Notes under the pieces: generated by a model
What the model saw: the letters and a program-made list of their open reading frames with translations, nothing else
Databases searched by the model: none
Told to the model about the DNA's origin: nothing
Shown: piece by piece, positions 9,409-17,986 of the stretch
How positions within the stretch are numbered: the stretch's first letter is position 1
How the letters are laid out: each line of letters opens with the position of its first letter
NCBI GenBank assembly: GCA_902771935.1
Contig: CACXYM010000007.1
Span: forward strand, 1 to 64,000
Origin: an uncultured Bacteroidales bacterium
GTDB taxonomy: Bacteria > Bacteroidota > Bacteroidia > Bacteroidales > Paludibacteraceae
Direction: 5' to 3'
Length of the DNA stretch: 64,000 bases
Made by a program: the position numbers and the translations under genes

Positions 9409-10965
9409 TTACAACGGAATATTAGAGTGTTTCTTCACCGGATTGTTCAGGCGCTTGGTCTGCAGTTTTTCAAACGCGTTAACGATGCGGGCACGGGTGG
9501 TGCGTGGCTCGATCACGTCGTCGATATATCCGCGGTTAGCAGCCTGATAGGGACTTGCAAAGAGTTCTTTGTATTCAGCCTCTTTCTCAGCGATGAATTT
9601 CTTCTTTTCTTCAGGGTCTTCAATAGCCTTCAAAGCCTTTGCTTGAAGTACACCTACAGCGCCACTTGCACCCATCACTGCAATCTCAGCATTCGGCCAA
9701 GCATAGCACATGTCGCCACGCAATTGTTTGCAGGACATAACAATATGTGAACCGCCATAGGACTTACGAATGGTCACGGTCACTTTTGGAACAGTAGCTT
9801 CGCCGTATGCAAACATCAGTTTTGCTCCATGATCGATAATGCCTGCATACTCTTGACCTGTACCGCAGAGGAAGCCAGGAACATCAACGAGGGTGAGAAT
9901 TTGGATATTGAACGCATCGCAGAAACGTACGAAACGGGCTGCCTTACGGCTTGCGTCACAGTCTAATACACCTGCAAGCCAACTTGGTTGGTTAGCAATG
10001 ATACCGGTTGAACGACCATTGAAGCGGGCAAAACCACAGATGACGTTCTTAGCATAGTCTTTGTGCACTTCCATGAAATCGCCATTATCAACAATAAGAT
10101 TGATAATCTCGTGCATGTCGTACGGTTTGTTCGGATCATCAGGAACAAGTTCATTGAGAGCATCCTCAAGACGCATTGGATCGTCGTTGCACTCCATCAG
10201 TGGAGCCTCTTCCATATTGTTCTGCGGAATAAAGGACACAAGGCGGCGTACTTCAGCAATAGCTTCTTCTTCGGTAGCAGCAACGAAATGGGTTACACCG
10301 GATTTTGTTGCATGCACTTTAGCACCACCGAGTTGCTCTACTGTTACATCTTCACCGGTAACGGATTTAACTACTTTCGGACCGGTAATGAACATATAAC
10401 TATTTTGCTCCGTCATCATAATGAAGTCGGTTAGGGCAGGGCTGTACACAGCACCACCAGCACACGGACCAAAGATAACAGATATCTGCGGTACGACACC
10501 CGATGCAAGGATGTTACGTTCGAAAATCTCAGCATATCCTGCTAGTGCGCAAGCACCTTCTTGAATACGGGCACCACCTGAGTCATTGAGACCGATAATA
10601 GGCGCACCAAGTTTCATTGCCTGATCCATCACGTTACAGATCTTGAGAGCCATCGTTTCGCTCAGTGAACCACCGATAACGGTTGCATCTTGTGCAAAAA
10701 CGAATACCAGACGGCCATCAATCGTACCCGAACCAACGGCAACGCCATCGCCAAGGAACACTTTGTTCTCCATTCCGAAGTCATGGCAACGATGGGTCAA
10801 AAACATATTAATCTCCTCAAACGAACCTTCGTCAAGCAGCATATTAATACGTTCACGGCAAGTATAGCTACCTTTTGCATGGTGTTTCTCCACGGCTGCT
10901 TCACCGCCACCAGCGTATGCTTTTTCACGGTTTGCTACGAGTCTTTCTAATTTTACATTACTCAT
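9409..10965 (-). CDS. mmdA: Methylmalonyl-CoA decarboxylase alpha (carboxyltransferase) subunit
   Basis: 518 residues, the usual length for acyl-CoA carboxyltransferases. Two crotonase-like halves are visible. The N-terminal half has the G-G-S-L-S-E-T and GLNDSGGARIQEG oxyanion/CoA-binding region, and the C-terminal half has VDVPGFLCGTGQEYAGIIDHGAK and G-G-S-H-I-V-M-S. It moves the carboxyl group from (S)-methylmalonyl-CoA to the biotin carrier, giving propionyl-CoA. The preceding methylmalonyl-CoA epimerase gene supports methylmalonyl-CoA rather than propionyl-CoA carboxylase direction. The biotin-carboxylase subunit that a true carboxylase would need is not in the cluster. Confidence 0.93.
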   Translation of the reverse strand: MSNVKLERLVANREKAYAGGGEAAVEKHHAKGSYTCRERINMLLDEGSFEEINMFLTHRCHDFGMENKVFLGDGVAVGSGTIDGRLVFVFAQDATVIGGSLSETMALKICNVMDQAMKLGAPIIGLNDSGGARIQEGACALAGYAEIFERNILASGVVPQISVIFGPCAGGAVYSPALTDFIMMTEQNSYMFITGPKVVKSVTGEDVTVEQLGGAKVHATKSGVTHFVAATEEEAIAEVRRLVSFIPQNNMEEAPLMECNDDPMRLEDALNELVPDDPNKPYDMHEIINLIVDNGDFMEVHKDYAKNVICGFARFNGRSTGIIANQPSWLAGVLDCDASRKAARFVRFCDAFNIQILTLVDVPGFLCGTGQEYAGIIDHGAKLMFAYGEATVPKVTVTIRKSYGGSHIVMSCKQLRGDMCYAWPNAEIAVMGASGAVGVLQAKALKAIEDPEEKKKFIAEKEAEYKELFASPYQAANRGYIDDVIEPRTTRARIVNAFEKLQTKRLNNPVKKHSNIPL

Positions 10966-11004
10966 ATCTTTTAACTCTATACGTTAAACTTTAAACTCTA
11001 GACG

Positions 11005-11418
11005 TTACTTCGGTTGTTGACAAATCTCGGTCAGCACGCCTTTGGTGCTCTTCGGGTGTAAGAAAGCAATCATCAGGTTCTCAGCACCTTTGCGCGGAGC
11101 TTGGTCGATAAGTTGGATACCTGCAGCTTGTGCTTCAGCGAGTGCGTCTGCTACGTTTTCTACGTTGAAAGCAACGTGATGCACACCACCGCGGCCACCG
11201 TTTTTCTCGATGAACTTAGCAATTGTGGATTCAGGGCATGTAGGCTCAAGGAGTTCAATTTTAACTTCGCCTACTTTGAAGAAGGCGGTACGTACTTTCT
11301 GGTCAGCTACCTCTTCGATAGAGTAGCATTTAGAGCCGGTCAGGAACTCGAAGAAAGGCATAGCCTCTTCAATGCTCGTAACGGCAATTCCAAGATGTTC
11401 AATGTGACTTGGTTTCAT
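11005..11418 (-). CDS. mce: Methylmalonyl-CoA epimerase
   Basis: 137 residues, a vicinal-oxygen-chelate fold protein of normal length. Metal-ligand positions are seen at H-I-E-H-L-G-I-A near the N-terminus, G-V-H-H-V-A-F in the middle and L-T-E-I near the end. It interconverts (R)- and (S)-methylmalonyl-CoA, linking the B12-dependent mutase to the decarboxylase encoded next. The gap to mmdA is 39 nt and contains a short imperfect repeat of AACTCTA-ACGTT spaced about 21 nt. No promoter box is seen, so it is probably cotranscribed from upstream. Confidence 0.93.
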   Translation of the reverse strand: MKPSHIEHLGIAVTSIEEAMPFFEFLTGSKCYSIEEVADQKVRTAFFKVGEVKIELLEPTCPESTIAKFIEKNGGRGGVHHVAFNVENVADALAEAQAAGIQLIDQAPRKGAENLMIAFLHPKSTKGVLTEICQQPK

Positions 11419-11450
11419 GATAATACTGTTTTAATATGTTGATACTTTGT

Positions 11451-13901
11451 TTATTTCAGTAGAGCGAAGTCTAAAACTTCATGTATATCTTTTACATAGT
11501 GGAATTTCAGTCCTTTGAGGTAAACAGCTGGTATCTCGTCTACATCTTTTTGATTGTCCTGGCACATAACGATGTCTGTTATTCCAGCACGTTTAGCTGC
11601 TAACAGCTTTTCTTTTACCCCACCAATAGGCAGTACCTTACCGCGCAGCGTCATCTCACCTGTCATCGCTATACGAGGCCGCAATTTACGTTTGGTAAAA
11701 GCACTTACGAGGGCGGTTGTAATCGTTATTCCAGCACTTGGACCGTCCTTAGGCGTTGCACCTTCGGGCACGTGTACATGCACAGAAAGCGTGTCTAAAT
11801 CCTTGCGTTTGATGCCTAATTCGTCTGCATGGGCTTTGATATAGCCGAGCGCGATAGTGGCACTTTCTTTCATCACATCGCCTAAGTTACCCGTCATCGT
11901 CAGGGTAGGGGTCTTAGACGGCGAAAGAGATGTCTCGATAAAGAGAATTTCACCACCTACTTGCGTCCATGCTAAACCTGTCACTACACCGATATACTTA
12001 TTTGTTTCCCACACGTCACGAGTGAAACGCGGTTTACCGAGGTAAGTTTCCACATCTTCTTTTGTAACAGATTGGTTATATTCCTCATTTAAAGCCAACT
12101 TTGTCACTACTTTGCGGCATATAGTTGCCAATTGACGCTCCAACGAGCGCACACCCGATTCGCGGGTATAACCATCAATAATCTGACCAAGTATCTCTTT
12201 CTTAAAGCGCAATTGCGAAGCTTTAAGTCCGTGGTTATCAAGTTCCTTTGGAATGATGTGCCGCTTTGCAATCTCAACTTTCTCCTCAATTGAGTAGCCG
12301 CTCATTTCTATCAACTCCATTCGGTCGAGTAGGGGACGAGGAATCGTTTCTAATGTATTTGCAGTTGCAATAAATAGAACCTTACTCAAATCATAATCAA
12401 CGTCCAAATAATTATCGTGGAACGTATTATTCTGCTCTGGATCAAGCACTTCCAGCAATGCAGACGTCGGGTCTCCTTTGTAATCGGCACCGATCTTATC
12501 TATTTCGTCAAGCACAAAGACTGGATTAGATGTTTTCACCTTGCGTAAATTCTCTATAATACGACCGGGCATTGCTCCAATATATGTTTTGCGGTGTCCT
12601 CTTATTTCAGCCTCATCATGCAAACCGCCTAAAGATATACGAGCATACTTACGTCCTAACGCTTCGGCGATTGACTTCCCGAGACTTGTCTTACCCACAC
12701 CGGGAGGACCATAAAAACATAAAATAGGTGCTTTGTAGTCGGTATTTACGTTAGTCTTTGTATTTTGTTTAAGGAGTATAACTTGATGTAAAACCGCCAA
12801 ATATTCAATCACGCGCTCCTTAACTTTCTCCATTCCGAAATGATCACGCTCCAACACTTCTTTTGCATGATGCATATCAAAGTTATCCTCTGAATACTCG
12901 TTCCATGGCAGATCTAACATGATCTCGATAAAGTTTTGCTGAATGGAATAATCAGGAGAGTGGGATGGGGTACGCTGTAGTTTAGTTAACTCCTTGTCAA
13001 ACACTGTTTTAACTTCATCTGACCAATGCTTATCCTTGGCACGCTCTTTATATTCATTTGCCACTTGCGCACCAGTATCACCCAACTCTTTTTGAATCGT
13101 CTCCAACTGATGGTGAAGAAAATATTCACGCTGATCTTTATCGATATCTTTGCGCGTCTTGGTCTCTATATCTTTCTTCATATCAATCATTTGCACTTCC
13201 TTATTCAGGATGGACAGCAGACTGATAGCGCGTTCCTTAATAGATTCGGCACCTAATAACTCTTGCTTGTCAGCATTACGCATACCGAAATTTACGCATA
13301 TATAATTAACTAGAGTAGGTGGATTATCGATACTGCGCAGGGTCATAGTAGCATCTTGCGTCACTGAATCAGACTCACTCAATATTTTTAGGGCTTGTTC
13401 CTTAATATTAGATGCAATAGCAAGAAATTCCTTGTCACTACGCTTTGGGAACACCTCAGGAACAATGCGTATTTTTGCCTTAATTGAGTTCTTGTCAGTA
13501 ATGAACTCGTCTACAGCGATTCGATCAAATCCCTCTAAAATAACGCCGATACTTTTATCCGACATATTGAGAATACGTAAAATACGTGCAGTCGTACCCA
13601 TTGGATAGAGATCATCACTATTAGGTTCTTCTGTCTTGCTCTCTTTTTGACATAGCACAGCAATGCGTTGTTCTTTCTTAAACGCATCTTCTACAAGTTT
13701 ACGCGAACGAGGCCGGGTAATCATCACCGACAGAAGTACCCCGGGGAAAAGAACCATGTTCTTCAATGGCAACACACCTAAGACATCTCCTGTCTTTGGA
13801 ATAGATTCATGAGCAACATCATCTCCCTCGAATAGGTGAATGATTTCATGCGTTAAACTTTGATCTTCAATATCGTCTTCTAAATAATTATAATACATCA
13901 A
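11451..13901 (-). CDS. lon: ATP-dependent protease Lon
   Basis: 816 residues, full length. It has an N-terminal substrate-recognition domain (about 40-240), a coiled helical region, an AAA+ module with Walker A G-P-P-G-V-G-K-T-S and Walker B VFVLDEIDKI, and the C-terminal Ser-Lys protease domain with G-P-S-A-G (Ser near 722) and G-G-V-K-E-K (Lys near 765). It degrades damaged and regulatory proteins in the cytoplasm. It lies 9 nt after the LRAT-like gene and 32 nt before mce, with no heat-shock inverted repeat or separate promoter seen in front of it. Confidence 0.97.
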   Translation of the reverse strand: MMYYNYLEDDIEDQSLTHEIIHLFEGDDVAHESIPKTGDVLGVLPLKNMVLFPGVLLSVMITRPRSRKLVEDAFKKEQRIAVLCQKESKTEEPNSDDLYPMGTTARILRILNMSDKSIGVILEGFDRIAVDEFITDKNSIKAKIRIVPEVFPKRSDKEFLAIASNIKEQALKILSESDSVTQDATMTLRSIDNPPTLVNYICVNFGMRNADKQELLGAESIKERAISLLSILNKEVQMIDMKKDIETKTRKDIDKDQREYFLHHQLETIQKELGDTGAQVANEYKERAKDKHWSDEVKTVFDKELTKLQRTPSHSPDYSIQQNFIEIMLDLPWNEYSEDNFDMHHAKEVLERDHFGMEKVKERVIEYLAVLHQVILLKQNTKTNVNTDYKAPILCFYGPPGVGKTSLGKSIAEALGRKYARISLGGLHDEAEIRGHRKTYIGAMPGRIIENLRKVKTSNPVFVLDEIDKIGADYKGDPTSALLEVLDPEQNNTFHDNYLDVDYDLSKVLFIATANTLETIPRPLLDRMELIEMSGYSIEEKVEIAKRHIIPKELDNHGLKASQLRFKKEILGQIIDGYTRESGVRSLERQLATICRKVVTKLALNEEYNQSVTKEDVETYLGKPRFTRDVWETNKYIGVVTGLAWTQVGGEILFIETSLSPSKTPTLTMTGNLGDVMKESATIALGYIKAHADELGIKRKDLDTLSVHVHVPEGATPKDGPSAGITITTALVSAFTKRKLRPRIAMTGEMTLRGKVLPIGGVKEKLLAAKRAGITDIVMCQDNQKDVDEIPAVYLKGLKFHYVKDIHEVLDFALLK

Positions 13902-13910
13902 TAATATGTG

Positions 13911-14402
13911 CTATTTTACATAATCGTAATTAGACTTTAATGTAATAATGATTGGAAGCAGTACCATTAATGAACAAATTATTGTCAACCAACCTAAACC
14001 AAGAAATGCTGCAATAACTCCACCGACAAGTAAAATTGCTCCTGCTGAAAGCCAAAATATTATTTGTTCAGAATATACGGAACGGTGTTGTGTTGAAAAC
14101 TCATTAATAAAGTCGTTACAGAAATTCTCACAATTATTATTGATTAATTTATAACGATTATATTGTTTGGTTCGCACAAGTTCCGAAATATCAACATCAT
14201 GTTTAAGTTTGTACCGTTTAATTTTTAGTAGTTTGCGCGTGGACAAAAACTCATCAAGCGTTATAATCTCAATACCTTTGACAGTTCGGTGGACGATATA
14301 ATATTTATCATCTTGCAAAAAAACGATTCCCTTATGCCTTATAATGTATTTAAAGTAGCGGGAGGTCGATGTAATGAGAGCTATTTGACCGTGTGCAATC
14401 AT
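13911..14402 (-). CDS. LRAT/NlpC-P60-like permuted papain-fold protein with two C-terminal membrane helices
   Basis: 163 residues, no close relative recalled. The first 100 residues fit the permuted papain fold of LRAT-type proteins: H23-K-G-I followed by I-V-H38-R, then N-N-C91-E-N-F, which resembles the LRAT signature NCEHF with Cys as nucleophile. Two hydrophobic helices (about 112-134 and 136-155) anchor it to a membrane, with the catalytic part N-terminal. Family members act as acyltransferases, thiol esterases or amidases on lipids or peptides; the substrate here is unknown. It is tightly packed between aspS (35 nt) and lon (9 nt). The frame has a stop eight codons before this ATG, so the start is well bounded. 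The catalytic call is inference from three short motifs. Confidence 0.6.
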   Translation of the reverse strand: MIAHGQIALITSTSRYFKYIIRHKGIVFLQDDKYYIVHRTVKGIEIITLDEFLSTRKLLKIKRYKLKHDVDISELVRTKQYNRYKLINNNCENFCNDFINEFSTQHRSVYSEQIIFWLSAGAILLVGGVIAAFLGLGWLTIICSLMVLLPIIITLKSNYDYVK

Positions 14403-14437
14403 CCTGGATTTTGCTTCATTATTTCACGTATTCTTCT

Positions 14438-15064
14438 TTATTTGTTCTGTTTACGGACATCTAGCATCAACTCGTCCAATTGAATTGGATCAATGACGCC
14501 CGGAGCTCCAAGCATAACATCGCGACCTTGGTTATTTTTCGGGAAAGCAATACAGTCGCGGATGCTGTCCAGTCCGGCAAAGAGACTTACAAATCGATCC
14601 AAACCATAAGCAAGACCACCATGAGGCGGAGCGCCGTATTTAAACGCATTCATAAGGAATCCGAATTTAGTCTGCGCCTGCTCGGGTGTGAAGCCGAGAA
14701 TCTCAAAAATCTTCTCCTGGAGTTGGGCGTCATGGATACGGATTGAGCCTCCACCGACTTCTACGCCGTTAATAACCATATCATAGGCGTTGGCACGTAC
14801 GGCAGCGGGATCTGTGTCCAACAACGGAATATCTTCAGGTTTCGGGCTGGTAAACGGATGGTGCATTGCCATCAGACGTTGTTCCTCATCTGACCATTCG
14901 TACATCGGGAAATCGATTACCCACAAACAGCTGAACTTTTTCGGGTCTCTCAATCCGAGCTGACGTCCCATTTCCAGACGCAATTCAGAGAGCTGTTTAC
15001 GCGTTTTCATTGCATCATCACCGCTTAAAATAAGCAGCAAATCGCCTGGTTCAGCCTGCAACAT
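14438..15064 (-). CDS. aspS: Aspartyl-tRNA synthetase, C-terminal fragment (frameshifted aspS)
   Basis: 208 codons in a different frame from the upstream part. It starts within the region P-G-D-L-L-L-I-L and includes the end of the insertion domain, WVIDFPM, the AMHHPFTSP block, GGGSIRIH and class II motif 3 (G-L-A-Y-G-L-D-R-F). With the upstream fragment it adds up to one complete AspRS. Compared with family members, about seven to eight residues between the D-K-F-Y segment and P-G-D are missing at the junction, so this looks like a small deletion that is not a multiple of three. The ATG at 15064 overlaps the upstream stop, so re-initiation is conceivable, but an assembly or sequence error is the simplest explanation for an essential gene. 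Confidence 0.85.
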   Translation of the reverse strand: MLQAEPGDLLLILSGDDAMKTRKQLSELRLEMGRQLGLRDPKKFSCLWVIDFPMYEWSDEEQRLMAMHHPFTSPKPEDIPLLDTDPAAVRANAYDMVINGVEVGGGSIRIHDAQLQEKIFEILGFTPEQAQTKFGFLMNAFKYGAPPHGGLAYGLDRFVSLFAGLDSIRDCIAFPKNNQGRDVMLGAPGVIDPIQLDELMLDVRKQNK

Positions 15065-16190
15065 CCTGATTATAGAACTTATCTACGCTTGATTTGACGG
15101 TTCCATCCTCCTCTACCCTTGCGTAAACCATTCCTTTTGCGCCGATTTGCGGACGACGGACATAGTCGGTCAACTGGTCTAATTGCTTGCGAGTATAGTT
15201 TGCGCATCCTTTCGCGCAAATACCACCGATATATTGGGCATTTGCAAATACACTAAACCGTTCTTCTTCAGGCTTTTGTGCTTCTGCTTTATGGAATATA
15301 TCATGTAGTTCTACAAAAGTCATCCCGAAGCGGGTATCAGGTTTGTCACTTCCGTAATATTTCATCGCATCCGCCCATGTCATACGTGGCAACTTTGGCA
15401 GGTCAATATTAAGAATGCTCTTAAACAAATGTCTTGATAGACCTTCGAACATATTGAGAATATCTTCCTGCTCAACAAACGACATCTCGCAGTCTATCTG
15501 TGTGAATTCCGGCTGACGATCGGCACGTAAATCTTCATCACGGAAGCACTTCACTATCTGAAAGTAACGGTCAAAACCACTAACCATTAGCAGTTGCTTG
15601 AGCGTCTGTGGTGATTGTGGAAGTGCATAGAATTGTCCAGGATTCATACGGCTCGGAACAACAAAGTCACGTGCACCTTCTGGCGTGGAGTTAACAAGCA
15701 CCGGCGTCTCTACCTCCAGGAAGCCTTGGCTATCCAGATAACGGCGCACTTCAAACGCCATTTTGTGGCGCAATTCAAGATTTTTGCGCACGCACGGACG
15801 ACGAAGGTCCAGATAGCGGTATTTCATACGAAGGTCGTCACCTCCGTCGGTATCGTCTTCAATAGTGAATGGTGGTGTGAGAGCTGGGTTGAGAATATTC
15901 AATGTCTGTACCTCAATCTCTATTTCTCCTGTCGGCAGTTGTGCATTTTTCGATTGACGCTCAATCACTTTACCGGTAACTTGGAGTACATACTCCCTAC
16001 CCAATCCATTAGCTTTCTCAAATGCCTCTGTGCCTTGATTAAAGGCCAATTGGGTGATACCATAACGGTCACGTAGGTCAATAAAGGTCATTCCGCCCAT
16101 TTTACGAATACGTTGCACCCATCCTGCAAGGGTCACTGTTTTTCCGACATCTGCGAGTCTCAACTCGCCACAAGTAAATGTTCTATACAT
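15051..16190 (-). CDS. aspS: Aspartyl-tRNA synthetase, N-terminal fragment (frameshifted aspS)
   Basis: 379 codons carrying the N-terminal OB-fold anticodon-binding domain (about 1-110), class II motif 1, motif 2 ([11 protein letters not shown]) and part of the insertion domain. The frame runs off after D-K-F-Y-N-Q-D into three unrelated codons and a TGA at 15051-15053. The remaining catalytic core continues in another frame from 15064 downward. AspRS charges tRNA-Asp and is essential in bacteria. It lies 32 nt after fabD. The first ATG matches the usual [10 protein letters not shown] start of Bacteroidales AspRS. Confidence 0.88.
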   Translation of the reverse strand: MYRTFTCGELRLADVGKTVTLAGWVQRIRKMGGMTFIDLRDRYGITQLAFNQGTEAFEKANGLGREYVLQVTGKVIERQSKNAQLPTGEIEIEVQTLNILNPALTPPFTIEDDTDGGDDLRMKYRYLDLRRPCVRKNLELRHKMAFEVRRYLDSQGFLEVETPVLVNSTPEGARDFVVPSRMNPGQFYALPQSPQTLKQLLMVSGFDRYFQIVKCFRDEDLRADRQPEFTQIDCEMSFVEQEDILNMFEGLSRHLFKSILNIDLPKLPRMTWADAMKYYGSDKPDTRFGMTFVELHDIFHKAEAQKPEEERFSVFANAQYIGGICAKGCANYTRKQLDQLTDYVRRPQIGAKGMVYARVEEDGTVKSSVDKFYNQDVAG

Positions 16191-16222
16191 AAAGCCTCAA
16201 TGACAAATTACAAAATAAGAAA

Positions 16223-17092
16223 TTATCCTATCGAAACGGTTGAATCGATTTTCTTGATAAGATTTTTCAGCACATCTCCTGGTCCGAACTCATAAAATTC
16301 GTTCGCACCATCTACAATCATGTTGCGAATCGTCTGTGTCCAACGCACCGGTGCTGTTAGTTGCAGAAGCAGGTTCTGACGTATTTGTTCTGGACTAGTC
16401 TGTGGATATGCATTAACGTTCTGATAAATCGGGCAGAACGGCTTATTGAAATTCGTCGCCAGAATGGCATCTTTAAGCTCTTCTGCGGCGGGTTGCATGA
16501 GTGGCGAATGGAATGCTCCACCCACTTGCAACGGCAACGCACGACGGGCACCATTTGCTTTCATCAGTTCACAAGCACGCTCTATACCACTTTTTGTTCC
16601 GGAGATAACCACTTGTCCGGGGCAATTGAAATTAGCTGCTACTACAATATCATCAGTGATTTGCTGACAAAGTTCATCTACTTTTGCATCCTCAAGCCCA
16701 AGCACAGCCGCCATCGTAGACTCCTGTTTCTCGCAGGCTTTCTGCATCGCTTGTGCGCGAGCGGAGACGAGCTTGAGTGCGTCGCGGAAGTTCAGACAGC
16801 CGCATGCCACGAGTGCGCTGTACTCACCCAAACTGTGACCTGCCACCATGTCCGGCTGCTGAATCGTCATCACCTGACTGGCAATAACAGAGTGCAGAAA
16901 AACGGCGGGTTGTGTCACACGCGTTTGCTTCAAGTCCTCAGCCGAACCCTCGAACATGATGTCCGTGATACGAAAACCGAGCACCTCGTTTGCTTCTTCA
17001 CATAACTCCTTCGCTACCGGATACGATTCGTATAAATCTTTGCCCATGCCCGTGAATTGGGCGCCCTGTCCAGGAAATACAAATGCTTTCAT
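16223..17092 (-). CDS. fabD: Malonyl-CoA:ACP S-malonyltransferase
   Basis: 289 residues from the chosen start. The signature G-H-S-L-G-E-Y holds the catalytic serine, and the opening M-K-A-F-V-F-P-G-Q-G-A-Q is the classic FabD N-terminus. The enzyme loads malonyl units onto acyl carrier protein for fatty acid synthesis. An in-frame ATG lies five codons upstream (17107), but it would sit only 2-4 nt after the predicted transcription start of the promoter at 17116-17147, so the ATG at 17092 is preferred. It is the first gene of the long minus-strand run. Confidence 0.94.
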   Translation of the reverse strand: MKAFVFPGQGAQFTGMGKDLYESYPVAKELCEEANEVLGFRITDIMFEGSAEDLKQTRVTQPAVFLHSVIASQVMTIQQPDMVAGHSLGEYSALVACGCLNFRDALKLVSARAQAMQKACEKQESTMAAVLGLEDAKVDELCQQITDDIVVAANFNCPGQVVISGTKSGIERACELMKANGARRALPLQVGGAFHSPLMQPAAEELKDAILATNFNKPFCPIYQNVNAYPQTSPEQIRQNLLLQLTAPVRWTQTIRNMIVDGANEFYEFGPGDVLKNLIKKIDSTVSIG

Positions 17093-17115
17093 ACCTATAC
17101 TACTCAATTTGGGTG

Positions 17116-17147
17116 CAAAATTACAACAAAAAAATCATATACACAAA
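17116..17147 (-). promoter_or_regulatory. Bacteroidota-type promoter for fabD operon
   Basis: On the minus strand TTTG (complement of 17144-17147), a 20-nt spacer and TAATTTTG (complement of 17116-17123) match the -33/-7 consensus. This is the only clear promoter for the run of genes down to position 796. Confidence 0.8.
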
Positions 17148-17357
17148 CTTTTTTGCAAAAAAAAATAATTTATTATTTTGACATTACAATTGCAAAAAAT
17201 ATGCCCCACTCTGCTAACACAAAGAGGGATAAATAGTTAGGTGCGAATGGTGTGTTAAAAAGTATCTTTTAAAGGCCTTCGATTATGTAATCTTTATGTG
17301 ATTACGTTATGATTATGTATGACCGATGTTTCACCTTCGCATGAGTTACGTTTATTT

Positions 17358-17485
17358 TTCGATTGACTGTCGTTCGACCGTCGTTCCACCGTCGTTCGAC
17401 TGTCGATATTTATGGGTAACAAAATGATGCATACTTATCCGCTCATTGTCCTATGCTATCCGATACTATCCAATACTGTTCGATA
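17358..17485. repeat. Two short tandem repeat tracts in the fabD/ATPase intergenic region
   Basis: Units of 11 bp, GTCGTTCGACC-like, run from 17358 to 17406 (three good copies and one decayed copy). Units of 10 bp, CTATCCGATA-like, run from 17456 to 17485 (three copies). The two units are unrelated in sequence. Confidence 0.75.
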
Positions 17486-17487
17486 CG

Positions 17488-17519
17488 CAATAGAGTGAGG
17501 TTTTTGCCCCACTCTATTG
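17488..17519 (-). terminator. Hairpin downstream of the V/A-ATPase operon
   Basis: Perfect 10-bp stem (17488-17497 with 17510-17519) extended by two G-C pairs beyond a mismatch, located 37 nt after the subunit K stop. No U-run follows in the direction of transcription, so it may block exonucleases rather than terminate by itself. Confidence 0.45.
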
Positions 17520-17555
17520 TCATTTGTTTCTAAGCGAATTATTTCCCTAAAAGCT

Positions 17556-17968
<413 letters not shown>

Positions 17969-17986
17969 TTAATTTGTTTGGTTACT

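Larger units (their letters stand above)
17148..17555. other. Gene-free region between V/A-ATPase operon end and fabD promoter
   Basis: About 400 nt without a plausible gene. It holds the repeat tracts described at 17358-17485, a hairpin at 17488-17519, and the word GCCCCACTCT twice (near 17204 and 17506). A loose run of ATTATGTAATC-like words at 17281-17325 also has an 11-bp rhythm. No RNA gene is recognised. Confidence 0.6.

Noticed and set aside
16361..17005. Open frame of 214 codons opposite fabD
   Set aside because: Antisense shadow without start context or domain.
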